Below, one piece after another: positions 47,066-60,200 of a stretch of DNA of 64,000 nucleotides. The position numbers and the translations under genes were made by a program. The DNA is from Anaspis maculata (taxonomy: Eukaryota > Arthropoda > Insecta > Coleoptera > Scraptiidae), in assembly GCA_949128115.1 (NCBI GenBank), contig OX421966.1:34303042-34367041 (forward strand), in the 5' to 3' direction. Each line of letters opens with the position of its first letter. The first letter of the stretch is position 1. A model generated the notes under the pieces. The model had not been told where the DNA came from. It made no database searches and saw only the letters and a program-made list of their open reading frames with translations.

Positions 47066-47914
47066 TTCATTTCAATATCCATACCTACGTATAAGCCCTG
47101 GACTAGAATTGAATTAGACACTATCGAATTTTTTATACTCAATTAATTTAGCAACCAAAGAACCAAGTACGTAAAATAATCTATTGTTCCATGCGATCCA
47201 CAAAATTCGGAATTAGGGTGGGCTTTGGAAACAAGATATTCATCGATTGGAGCGACTGAATTGGCTGAATGACCAAATTTTTGGACTTCAAACCCAAAAC
47301 CTCAATTGGTGGACCACATGGTATAACACATCCGTCAACAACAATGAATAAAATACCGAAACAAACCCGGAACATAGCCAGCTTCGTGGTTGAACTAAGT
47401 GCTAAAAGAAGTACAAAGTCGGGCCAAGTTTGTCGTGTTTCGAGCGACCTATGAAATGACAAATGGCGATGTCGGTAACCAAGCAAATTATTTACTATAC
47501 TTGATTATTACCGACACCGACACTATTATCATCGCACACGTCACTGAATAAAGGCAAACTTGACCTGAATATAGAACAGAATGCTGGTTTGAGTTCAGTT
47601 ACAATAGCCCACCCCTCGGCCCACCCAGTTCATAGTGAGGCTGAAAATTGACGATTGACATGAAAGACGGACCTTGAAATAAGTACCTTGAGTGAGGAGG
47701 AGATGCATATTATGTGCAACACCTTCAAAAGAGCAAAAAATATCCAAAAAATTGAACTGGCTAGTCCAATAGCTGATCTTTGTGTATTCAAAAACAAATA
47801 CAGATTTTTCTTGGGGGAATTCGCCAAATCGCCAAGTAAAAAATAAAAATAACTACCTACTTATTCGACAAGCCCGTTTTAAATACCTACGTTTTTTTTA
47901 GAATCATTGATAAA
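47066..47914. other. Intergenic, nothing recognised
   Basis: The short convergent interval between the 3' ends of gene C (+) and the first Ly6-like gene (-). I see no exon or repeat in it. Confidence 0.5.
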
Positions 47915-50203
47915 TTAAAATAACTTTGATACCATATAAGGTATGACCAAAATAGATAAGGCGATAAGAAGGAGACACATGGACATTTTCTGGACGGTTC
48001 CACAACCCGGTTCTGACGGATCCTTTTCTGGTCCGTTTGGCACCACAGGGGTATCGCCTCCAGTATTGATTGGTTTCCCACTGCCACCACCCGAAGGAGC
48101 AGGTGAAAGAGATGCTTGCGAAGATGAACAAGTTGAACTTCTTGGCGTCGTCGTGTCCAGACTTGATGTTTCCGTATCCGGATTTGGTAGTTCCGTTACG
48201 GTTGTAACTTCTGGAGTTGAAGTTTCTCTGGTACTTTCTGTCGTTTTTGATGGATCTACTGTTGTTGGATCTTCCGTGGTAGATATTGCAGTTACGTGCG
48301 GTTCTACCGTGGTGGGTTTGCTCACTTCTAGCATGACCCTGAAGGTGCAGTTCTTGACGTCAAGCTGAGCTCTTAGGGTTGCGCAAAAGTCTATTCCGCT
48401 CTTGTAATGGGCGCATTGCTTCAACTTCAATGTGCGGGTCCCTGTTTGGAGAAAAATAGGTGGGTAGTCTTTGACTGCAGTCAAAAATTTGCGAAATTGT
48501 GACCCTAATTGTGCTTAGGGTTAGCTATGAAAGTGGAAACGTACGTCTGCGATTTGAATCATCTCACCGCGTTGCCTGGCCGACCGCCTCACGAGCGCAA
48601 TTCGAATTAAGTCGCGGACATACGTTTTTACTTGTAGGTATAGGTAACTCTAACTCACAATAATTCAAAGAAACACCCGGTATAATAAATCCTGAAAACG
48701 AATTTATCGTAAACGGCTTAGTTTTCAGGTGCGAAAGATTCCTTCGCGACGTAAGTACACCGGCGGGCTCATAAATGGAAACACTTGACATCACTACTTG
48801 TCATTTTCATTTTCAATAATACCTAATTATTCTGGCCGATTGTGAACTAATCTTCTCATAGGAACTTAGTCAGTCATAGAACAGAACTTCTATTTTGTGC
48901 TGTTGTGATGATCGGGTATACGGTTTTCAATTTTTCGTTGTCTCTGTTGGGACGTCATGCCTAGCTGCGAGTTTCAAGGTCATGTTTTGACATATGACGT
49001 TTCATTTCTGACATGAGAGAATTGTCACATTAGACGAAGATTCTAATCCAATCACCTCATCAGTCATAATAAAGGCACAAGTGGTAGCAGAAACGATTTC
49101 TTTTAAATAAAAGTAAAACTCATGAAACAATCATTGCTCATGCGCAGCCATTAAATATCCCTCCCCAAGGATGGCAAAAGGGCTAACAATAACCTGTTTT
49201 GTAGGTGTTACCGTGTTTCTGATTTCGCTAACTTACTTATTTGGATAAAACCCCAAGTGGAGATGGTTCAAGTGTATTTTCAATCGCTGCTGAGTGCTGA
49301 TTCGACTTCTCCCGTAAAATTCTACCATGTTCCATGTTGTCTACACTTGATGTTTTTTTTTCAAGTTTGGGCTGATATTCTTCATCTTTTTCACAACAGC
49401 ACAAAATATTTTCTATGAGATCAGTTCAAAATCGGCCAGACTAGGTATAGAAAATAAGAATGTCAAGTGACTCATGAGTGTTCCCATTTATGAGCTCGCA
49501 CCAGTGTACATACCGGTAGGTACCTACATCCTACATACCTACTCTAAGATGATATTTTTTAAGCAATCTTCACATACATACCTACCTTACCTCTCACATA
49601 AGCCAGATCCAAGCATCCAAAATCCGAATCATCAGTGATCCATAAATTCTGTTCGCTGAGAAAGAATGTCGTAGGTGGCGAGCGAATGGTGCAAGTCAAG
49701 TCTTCTACCAGGTCAGAATCGCATATGTCATTTCTGCAAGTGGGGCATTTGAACCCAGCAGCTGTAAAAGACTCCACATTCATTCCAAGTTCAAAACAAC
49801 CGCAGTCGCCAACAAAACCCATTGAATGCGCTGAATACATTACTATCAATAGTGAAAATGTTGAAGGTGCTACAATAACAAAAACATTCCCAGAAAAAAA
49901 GACGGTCGCACGCCAACTTGAGGACGTTCATATTTGAGCTTACTCACTTTTACTCACTTGAACTCACTATTATACCCACTACAAATCATCAAGAATGATT
50001 AAATTATAATCTCTAGCAAGTTGTCTAAGATTTGGATGATTCGTCTGTTTTCATTGACAAAATTATGTTATTATTACTTTGTATTTGCTCATCAATCTTG
50101 TCACTTATCATAAATATCTAAAATATCACGGCGGAATAATTTGTGCCAGGTACTTACTGGGCCCAAGAAGAACGACCAGGAAACAATTCACAACTCTCCA
50201 CAT
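47915..50203 (-). CDS. Secreted cysteine-rich (Ly6-like) protein with mucin stalk, probably GPI-anchored
   Basis: Minus-strand exons are 50203-50158, 49761-49591 and 48441-47915, joined in phase 1 each time, giving 247 aa. Exon 1 encodes a signal peptide (MWRVVNCFLVVLLGP). The mature part begins FKCPTCRNDIC and has eight cysteines spread over ~100 residues, ending CTFRVML. A Thr/Ser/Pro-rich stalk (about 110-205) follows, likely O-glycosylated, and the protein ends in a hydrophobic tail (CLLLIALSILVIPYMVSKLF), as in GPI-anchored proteins. The arrangement resembles insect Ly6/uPAR-like proteins but the cysteine spacing is not canonical, so the family is inferred. It is the paralogue of the gene at 51203-60217: same exon phases, same CPTC start and same CT(F/I) end of the core. 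Confidence 0.78.
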
Positions 50204-51202
50204 TGTCACCAGTCACCATCAATCATCAAAAATTGATTAAATAAACCGAGGGTCACATTATGGGCACAAAATGAGAATAAAAAATATCTTTCGATGCCTA
50301 ATAATCAGACCCTTTTGACGGGCCATAAATTTCGCTTTGTTTGTAATTATCAATTATTATTAGTTCTGCTTTTTATCAAAAAATATTGTTATCAAAAACC
50401 ATTTTTATCGGCGTGCATTTTTGCACCAATCCTTTTTTTTGCGGCAATGTTATGAATGTAACGTTCCGGAAAACAACAATAAATCTATGTTGTTTGATCT
50501 GATTTTATTGAACCTAGTGCAGGTATACGAAATTATTTTTTTTTACCTAACAATGGTGTCTGGAATATATTACGTAATTAACCTATCTCATCTCAGTTGT
50601 ACCACTGACTGCCCGCTGAAAGATGTGTCACTCATCCGTTGAAAATCCGCCCGCCAGGTGACGCCACAGTAGATGCAACTTTGGATTCCAGCTTTTTCCA
50701 GCTATAAAAGTACAGAGTATTTCCACCGGAACCGTGATTCGAGTGACCTGAGAGATTTTGTTTCAAAGTTCCCATATCTGAACTTCTCCTGAACTCTGAA
50801 AAAGCATCCCCAAAACTAAGCCGTTTTCACTGACAACATTCGGCACAACAATTCACGGCGACACACAATGCCGTCCGGGCCACTTTCAAAACCCCTTTTT
50901 CGCACATTTCCGCTAGAGATGGACGAAAAATATTTTTGCGGGGAGTGACGTCTCACGCTTTTCTCAATTTTATTTGACGTCCAAGATTTATTGCTCGCCA
51001 GAGTCGCCACTGTATATTCAACAGTTTTTTTTTGAAACAGACGACTAAATTAGTGGCTGACAGAATAACTCGACATTAAAGCCAATCACTGTTGAGTATT
51101 GATTGCCTGATACAAAACAGAGATAAAAACCAATTCACATCTACATAGTGTATTTTTGTAGAGATTAAAAAAAATACAATACTTGGCAAAGGAAGTTGTA
51201 GG
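50204..51202. other. Intergenic between the two Ly6-like genes
   Basis: About 1 kb between the start of the downstream gene and the stop of its upstream paralogue. It should hold the promoter of the former. I see no clear TATA box or repeat. Confidence 0.5.
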
Positions 51203-54200
51203 CTAAGAACTAAGGAAACCGGCAAGGAAAACGGATGAAAGTAAGGTGAAAATTGACAGATGTATGCTTCCAGCACCACTGTCGTCATTCTTTCCAGCAT
51301 CATCATCGTCACTGCTTCCAGCACCATTGTCATCATCGCCAGATCCTTCAGCTCGAAAATCGAAAGCTTTTTCTTCAAGAACTCCAATTGTACATTTCAC
51401 CACTGGGGAATACTCACCCAGGGAGGATTCGATGTCCGTGAAAACGTTGCCACTCTTGGGTGTCAAGTGACATTTTTGGATTTGCTGAAGCTCGCCGTCT
51501 ACAAAGAAGAGATGATTTAGTAATTTGAAAAAGATCAAGCTGCGATAACAAAAAACTCGATTGAAAAAAAAGTCTTAGGAATTTGGACAAAATTAGACTT
51601 TTTCGAGAATGGCCGACGTTTCGTCAATTTATCTTGTCGAAATTTATCTTTCGTCAATTTTTAGTTCATAGTCCAAGACCATTTTTATACCTAAGTACTA
51701 TATTCTCACCACGGACGAGAGCAGACAAAAAAAATCAAGCTGCATTTTTTGCCAACAACTTTTATGGTGGTTTCTTGATAGTTAGTTTTTATTGGCAGTG
51801 CATTCCATAACATTTAAATAAAGGTAAGATTCTGAATTTTTTTCTCTCCCCTCTCCATAATCCCATGTGTTTTTTTTTGCTTTTTTGCGATTTCGATACG
51901 GAATACGAACATTTCACCGACAACCAAGTCACACAACTCACCGAATCGCGGATTCACCGACAGGTCAACTCACCGACGCAACGGTTCACCGACAGGACAG
52001 TTCACCGACTAAACATTTGACCGACACGCCGATTTCTCCTCGACAAGACATTTCACCGATTTGCCGTTGCCGATTGACCGACAAGACATTTCACCGACTC
52101 GCCGATAGACCGACAAAACATTTCACTGACACCGCCGATTCACCGACAAGAAATTTCACCGACTAATTTTTTACTCAAGTATTCTTCTTTTTAGACTAAC
52201 AAGCTAAGCGAGTGATTTTTAACTCGAGTATCAACCTTCTTTATAGAGCTACAAGTCCTATTGTACAAATGTGTGCAGCCTTGGTAACCCCATGGCTTCG
52301 GAAATGAAAATACAAAGACTCACTGTCAAAATACTCCAAGCTCAAACAAGCGTAGTCGGGGGTGTCTCCAGTCTTCATGTGCGTCTTCAGCTTGAAGGGT
52401 AATTCAGGGGTGAGTCCTTTGTTGCATGCAACGAGAGGGATTGCTCCATCACATGCATCTCCTAGACACGTCGGGCATTCCAAGGCTAAAGCTGGAAATA
52501 GTAGATAAAATAAATATACCTGGTATAAAAAATAATGGGTTTGCTCAATACGTTATCCCGTGATTCCCGTGGCAACTTGAAGAGTATAGTAGTTGGTGTC
52601 AAACTGTTCCTTAGACCATGACGAGAAAGGATCGCGAGAGTCATGACACTTACAATCCATACCTATATATGCCATTCACGTTTTGAATTCAGTAGAATGA
52701 CTTTTTGGAGCAAAAATAAAATGACAAGCTAGGGAGCCACGGCTACGGCTGATGGCATATGGCATCACCTGCAAAGTTTTGGAGCGAAGCTATCAGCGGC
52801 CATCAGCCGTAACCTCCCAGCGCTCCAGCTTGTCACTTTTTAGCGCATTTTCCATCTCGATGAAAATCGCTATTGCAACCGCTTTGTCCGTCCGTCCGTC
52901 CGTCCGTCCGTTCCTCGAACTCCTCCCAAACTAGACGACCTAGCTTTCTAATTTTTTCACTGTTACATAGCTGCCACTCCCAAAGGAGGGCTAGGCTATA
53001 TTGGATGTCCATATTGCGCCGCCAACATAGAGAAAACCGCCCCCGATAAACTTGAAATAACATAATATTGCACTTTCTACCAGACCTGATGCTCTGGTGT
53101 TCTCATTTTTTGAATAATACATAGTTGCCACTTATAAACGTAAGCCAAGAAACATTCCGTCTTCAATATGCGCCGCCGACATAAAAAAAACTGCTAAAAA
53201 CCGCCCCCAATCACTTTAAAATTAAAAACATAAACCCGAAGACATAGCGACCTAATTCTTTCGGTATATAAATAGCTGACTAAAAATGGGAAAGGATAGG
53301 CTACTTTTCGTTAGTCGCCGCCCCCAGATTCCGCCCCCAAAAGAAAAAAAGTGCAACTTTCAACAATTTTCACTGATTTAGCTGATAATGTTACCTCGAA
53401 CATTTAGAAACTCTTGACTCAAACTGTGCAAGAATTTCTTTGCCAAACTCTGCCGCTCCCATATGCCGCCCCCAAAGTGAGAGATAAATGTAAAACATGA
53501 ACCTGAAGACATAGCGATCTAATTCTTTCACTATATTGATAGCTGACTGAAATTGGAAAAAGATAGGCCACTTTTAATAAGCCACCGCCTCCAGCTGCCG
53601 CCTCCAAACAAACAAAAAATGCAACTTTCACAATTTTCACTGATTGTCATATTTCCTTTACATTTAAAAACTCCCAACTCAAACTGTGCAACAGTTACTT
53701 TGCCGAATGTTGCCGCCCCCACACGCTGCTCTCAAAGTGAGAGATGAATGAAAAACATAAACCCGAAGACATAACGATCTAATTCTCTCGCTATATGGAT
53801 AACTAACTAAAAATGGGAAAGAATAGGCTACTTTTGATATGGCGCCGCCTCCAACTTCCACCCCCAAAAGAAAAAAGTGCAACTTTCAATAATTTCCACT
53901 GATTTACATTTTAATGTTACCTCAAACATTCAGAAACTCCAAACTCAAACTGTGGAAGAATTTCTTTGCCAAACTCTGCCGCTCCCACACGCCGCCCCCA
54001 AAGTAAGAGATAAATGTAAAACATAACCCTGAAGACATAGCGATCTAATTGTTCCGCTATATAGATAGCTGACTAAAAATGGGAAGAGATAGGCCACTTT
54101 TAATTAGTCGCCGCCTCCAGCTTCCGCCCCCAAACAAAAAAATGCAACTTTCACAGTTTTCACTGATTGTCATATTTTCTTAAACATTTAGAAACTCCTA

Positions 54201-57200
54201 ACTCAAACTGTGGGATTGCTGAGAAATGCTCAGAATCGCAAGCACATGTTTTTGACTGCTCGCTTTCGTTTCGATTTTGCTGTGATTTTGAACCTTGATT
54301 GTGGAGTGTGCGATACCATTGGATAGCCTGTGATTTTCCCTTCGCGACGTATATTGAGGTTTCGGTGGAGTTAACCCAGCAACCGAGTGATGAAGTAATT
54401 ACTGCATTGTCTTAATACTGCTATTTACAATAATTGTTGCTGTTCTTATCGGCCCGGCTGATAAGCGTTTTTGTACATAAACAACTACGTGAACTTATAA
54501 AGTTCATTCATCGCACTTTGTCATCGGTCTGTTCCCGTCCAGTAGAGGCCACTGGGGCCTCTGCGCCCAGGGATAAGAAGGGATGCCTACAACAAGGACT
54601 CCACCTCCAGCTGAGCATAGTGATACGCCTGCGAAAAGGCGCAGATCTCTCTCCAGTCCAAATGTGCAAGGAAGGAAATATTTAAAGAGCAGAACATTTG
54701 TGGCCGACAATTCTAGCAAAGGAGTTGAATTATGTGGTTTCGAACAGCCAGGAATAGACACAGACAGAGGCGTTGATATGCAGAACATAAACGTAGAAGA
54801 TCTTTTGCAGGCAATAAACAAAATCGGAGATTCTTTCACCAGAGAGACAGTCTTTAATAACGTAATAAAAATGACTTTCACTATCAGAAGCTTGGAAAAA
54901 GAAAACTACCAACTGAAAATCGAACAACTGAAGTGGAAGAATATCAACCAAGACTGTCTGAATAGTAGAGTTACTGATAACGACAATAAATCTACGAAAA
55001 CATATGCAAAAATTGTCAAAAAGAATTCAGTCGATGAATCCACAGCTTCAGGCAGTGAAAAGGCCAAAGAGTCACCATGGGCCACACCTGAAAGTAAGCC
55101 GAAATTTGAAATAATGATCTCATCTTCTAAGGAAGACAAGCAGGAATCCACAAAACTTGAATGGGATAAGATCAGAAAAAATATAAGTTCTACAGACATT
55201 GATGGAGGATTAAGAAATCAGAGACAAACGAGAAGTGGTGCAATTGTTTTGGAAGCACAAAACAAAGTTCAAATGGAAAAACTAAAAGAAGTATTGAAGA
55301 AGCACACAGAAATTACAGTGAAAGTACCTGGCAATACCGACCCTTACTTCATGATTTCGGGCGTTGACAAAGGACATAAAGAAAATGAGTTTGTCGACAT
55401 GTTAATACAGCAGAATGAAGACATCAAGCAAGCTTTTGGCGAAGCCCCACTTAAAGAACATATCAAGATCATAACAAGAAAAACTTGTCGTAACAGGTTA
55501 AAAGAGAACTGGATACTTCAAGCACCAGCTGCAATCTTCAAATTTCTCGTAAGAAAGGAAACGTTGATATTTGATTTGATGAGAGTATACGTCAAAGAAT
55601 ATTTTAACGTTGCGATCTGTTTCCGCTGCAGTCAGTACAAACACATCGGTAAATACTGCAAAGAAAAACTATGCTGCCATAAATGCGGAGGAGAGCATCA
55701 ATCTCAAGACTGCAAAACCGAAGATCTAGATTGCCCGAATTGTCGCAAGCTTGGACTGAAGCAAAGAAGACACTCTGCTCGTGACGGCAATTGTCCCGCT
55801 TACGTCAGAAAAATGGAACAAGAAAAAAAGCTCACCAACTACTCAACCGAAGCTACTCCTGTCGAATCAATTCCAATCGATCCTCCGGCATAGCAATCCA
55901 ATAAGATGGTACCTTCTAAGAATAACAGAAGCATCAATGAAGATATAAATAACTGGAGCTATGACGGACAAGAAGAGAATTGTGCTTCGCGTATTATTGG
56001 TGGATTATTCTGGAATGTGAATGGAATTAAAAATGTTATCAACTTGGAACCCCCAGATGTCGACTATCTGTTGGAATTTGACTTCATCTGCTTCACTGAA
56101 ACATGGCTTTATACGGAAAATTTTTCAAATCTCAATAATATGTTCATTGATTACAACGTATTCCACAGTTTTGCCAAAAAATCCACCTCGGTCGGCAGAC
56201 CGAGTGGAGGCATAACCGTTCTTTCAAATAAAACAAAGATTCAATCAATGTCTATGTTGGAAACTGGGGAATACTGGATAATTCTGAAAGCGTCTCTTGT
56301 TGAATTCAGTTTTATTTTAGGTATATTCTATCTGCCTCCAAGCCTGAGTTGTGACGACTGCAGGAATTTGTTGGATGGGACCTTGCGAGAGATGTCCGAG
56401 CACGACCTTCCGACTTTTTTGATGGGCGATTTCAATGCACGTATTGGCGACGGTAATCAGGTTGACGAGGGTTTCATGGAGGGCAGCGGTCTCACAAGCA
56501 CTAGGGATACTCTTGACAAAATAATGAACACCAGAGGAGCAGAAATCCTGGACCTTCTAGGGGGAGAAGGATTCTTTGTTCTCAATGGTCGATCCTCCAG
56601 CGATTCTCCCGCGCGTCATACATTTGTTAACAAAAATGGTAAGAGTGTTATAGACTTGTGTTGGTCGAACTTGGGTGGGTTAGCAGTGGTGAGGGACTTC
56701 TATGTAAGCGATCGCCTGGTATGTTCTGACCATTTTGCCTGTTGTGTTAATTTAGATATTGCCTTGTTTTCCAAAAATCAAACCTTTAATGCAAACGAGT
56801 CTAAATCAGCTCCGGGTTCATATTCTGTGAAATTTTTGTGGAACGATGGTTTACGAGAGAAATACATAGCCACTCTTCATAACACCGATCTTGACTCAAA
56901 CTCACATTTTAGTGATTATGACAAAATTATACTGGGCGAGATAAAGAATGCAGCATGCATATCAGGTATGATGAAAGTGATACATCACAGAAAACGTGCG
57001 ACTAGTAACCATTACTCTCAAAGCTGGTTCAACCTATCCTGTAGAAACGCGAAGAAACTTGTCAAAACTAAACTTGCACTATGTAGGAAAAACGGTTTTC
57101 TCGGTAATTTTTTGATTGAGTTTTTGGAGGCCAAAAAAACGTATAAGACCACTATAGCTTGCAGCAAGGAAACTTACTACGATAACAGGCGTAGAGCATT

Positions 57201-60200
57201 ATCTAATGTTAAAAATACAACAGACTTTTGGTCGGCAGTACGCTCAATGAATTTTATCTCTAAAGTTAACCCTATCACCACGTCTATCTGGGAAAATTAC
57301 CTAAGATCATTCTATGCGTCCACCGACTCAGGCCCATTTATTACATATTTTGATGCCACCCATCCATTTCTAGATGATTCCATCACTTTATCCGAACTAA
57401 ACCAAAATCTGCATTCTCTCAAAAACAAAAAAGCGGCTGGACCCGATGGAATCTCTAATGAATTTTTAAAGGCGTTACCAGCAAAATATAAACAGTTTCT
57501 ACTAAACCTATTTAATTCTATTATCGATAAAGAGCACCTACCACCCGGCTGGAGTGAATGTGTCATTTCCATGATACATAAAAAGGGAAACGTTCATGAC
57601 CCATCAAACTATAGAAGAATAGCCTTGTCCAATGCACTATCTAAACTGTTTAGTTGTATCTTCTTCCGACGATTAAGTAGATGGGCGGACGACAATAACC
57701 TATTACCTGAAAGTCAATCTGGTTTCAGAAAAAACAGGAGCTGCACAGATAACATCTTTATTCTCACTTCCATTATCCAGTTACATCTTAGATTACCAAA
57801 ACGCAAAGTGTATGCATGTTTTATAGACTTTAAGGCAGCTTTCGATTCAATAGAGCATCAATTACTGTGGAAGGTTTTGTACAATCTGGGGATAAGCGGG
57901 AAGTTCGTGAGAATATTTGCCAAGATTTACAGCCAAGCCTCTGCTAGAGTAAGAACAACATCGGTAACTACAAACGCGGTACAAATATCAAAAGGCGTGC
58001 TTCAGGGCGACCCTCTCAGTCCACTCCTCTTTTCACTCTTCATCAGTAAACTGGAAGATTTTCTGCGTGAACGAGGCCTCGGCGGGCTGAACTTGGATGG
58101 TTTTGTTGATGTCATCGTTCTGCTATATGCAGACGATATCATTGTGTTCGCCGACTCGCCGGTGGACCTGCAACGGAAAATGAACGTCATTCGGGAATTT
58201 TGTTCGGAACTCAAACTTGAAGTCAATACAGAAAAGACAAAAGTCATCGTTTTTAGCAGAGGCATTCGTAAATGTTCAGACAGATTTTTCTATGGCGATG
58301 GTGAGTTGGAGGTGGTTGATAAATTCACTTACTTGGGAGTCCCTTTCAGCTCTTCGGGAGTTTTTTCGGTTGCTCAGAAACACTTCAACTCCAGGGCTTC
58401 TGTCGCGATTGGTAGCGTTCTAAAGATTTTGATGGCTGGAAAATCGGATTCCTGGCAAACCAAAATAAAGCTGTTTCGGTCTCTGGTTGTTTCCACATTA
58501 TTGTATGCTGCAGAAGTTTGGTCCCTTCAATACGTAGATAGCCTTGAGAGAACCCAGGTGAAGTTTGTCAAATCAATTCTTCACTTACAGTCTTCAACTC
58601 CAAACTGTTACATAAGATGCGAGACTGGTTTGGCAAAACTAGAACTGGACGTGATGAGAAAAACTTTAGGGTGGTGGTGTAAATTGTTGAAAATGCCCGA
58701 CAGTAGGTTACCAAAGATTTGTTTTAAAAGACTGCAACAACTAGACGCTGCAACCGCAACCTGTAACATCAAGTACAATTGGGTTACTCAAGTGAAAGTT
58801 CTACTTACAAAACATAATCTGTCGTACTTACTCGACCACGGCTTTCTTTTTGTTGAGGAGAATCTAGAGTCAATTTTGGACGATTGCAGACGGGTCATGA
58901 TGGCAGCCGATCTAGAAATCTCATCTGAGTCGCACTACAGTAACATCTACAGGGAGATACTCAGCAGTGACAGCTCAGAACACTCACTTGGCTACAGTGG
59001 GTATCTTACGCAGAATGTTTCTATAAGAAAGATCAGGCTGATTGCGCAAATCCGGTTGGGGTTTCATAGGAAATTAAGGCTTTATGTTAATGGGACCAAA
59101 TTTGTATTTGATCAGGGCAAAACCTGTTCTATTTGCAACACCGACGAAGTCTATGACCTCTACCATTTGGTTTGTAACTGTCCTATTTTTACAAGATCGA
59201 GGAATCGCTGGCTGGTCGGTCATATAAGTCTTCAAGCTACGCGCGAGGAATTTCACTTTTTGTTCGCCAATATTTGCATTGAAAAGCTCATCAATATTTT
59301 TCACTTTTTCTCGGCAGTCGAGAAGTTCCTGTCTCTGATTGAGGAATAGTGCTCGATGGATCTTGCTGGGCCTCTTATTCTGTGGCTCCTGCGGTTGGAC
59401 ATAATTTTTGGCACACCTCCATTGTTTTGTCCCTACTTTATTTTTGTTAATTGAGTACATAATATTTAGTTACTTTTATCAATTATTATCATTGTATTTA
59501 CCTAATTTTTAAGTTAATTTCTGAAGAAGATTGTGTACCTGCCTATTTATTTTATTTTTTACTTTACTTTGTATACCCCAAGGGTTTAAACAAATAAATT
59601 ACATACATACATACATACATACATAACTCAAACTGTGGAACAGTTACTTTGCCGAATGCTGCCACCCCCACACGCTGCCCTCAAAGTAAGAGATAAATGG
59701 AAAACATAAACCCGAAGACATAGCGATCTAATTCTTCCGCTATATGGATAGCCGACTAAAAATGGGAAAGAATAGACTACTGTTGATTAGTCGCCGCTCC
59801 CAGCTCCCGCCCTCAAACAAAAAAATATTGATGAGTGAAAGAATTTTTATTCAAATCTATTTCATTGGCAAGTACCCCATTCTGATAACAAAATATCACA
59901 ATGAGTTTCGAATGAAGAAAGTGGACAAGGGATGGTGTTTCTTCTTCAACCTTTATTTACGTTCATAATATGCCTCTTTGTGAAAATGCGCTACTGAGAC
60001 TCACGCACGTGAAGGCATACTCACTTGTTTTAATATTGACCAATGCTGACCGAATTCAACTTTCATAAAATATTACAACATCTCCAATTACCTACCATAA
60101 AATAAATCTTTTAGTTTTAGCAAAAAAAAATGGAAAAATCAAAACCATTTTTTTTTAATTGAGCTTACCTGATCCAACAGTACACACTAGCACCGCACAA

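Larger units (their letters stand above)
54214..59623 (+). mobile_element. Full-length two-ORF LINE (non-LTR retrotransposon)
   Basis: The 5410-bp insertion is flanked by a 15-bp duplication TAACTCAAACTGTGG (54199-54213 and 59624-59638). It has a 5'UTR (54214-54582), ORF1, ORF2 and a 3' end of ACAT repeats (59600-59623) instead of poly(A). The array sequence resumes exactly where it was broken. ORF1 with three CCHC-type knuckles and an APE-type endonuclease plus reverse transcriptase in ORF2 place it in the broad Jockey/CR1/I group; the exact clade is undecided. Confidence 0.9.
52980..59826. repeat. ~260-bp satellite array, interrupted by the LINE
   Basis: Units starting AAAACATAAACCCGAAGACA recur near 53227, 53489, 53750, 54018 and (after the LINE) 59700, giving periods of roughly 257-268 bp. 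Each unit contains ATAGCTGACTAAAAATGGG, a CCGCC(C/T)CCA-rich part and AACTCAAACTGTG. The first part (52980-53226) is a more diverged unit. The array proper is 52980-54213 plus 59639-59826. Confidence 0.85.

Noticed and set aside
47943..48368. 141-codon plus-strand frame rich in Val/Ser
   Set aside because: Reverse-strand reading of the Thr/Pro/Ser stalk of the Ly6-like gene, a typical shadow of low-complexity coding sequence.
52885..52911. GTCC repeat as part of the LINE
   Set aside because: It lies more than 1.2 kb before the LINE's defined left end at 54214.
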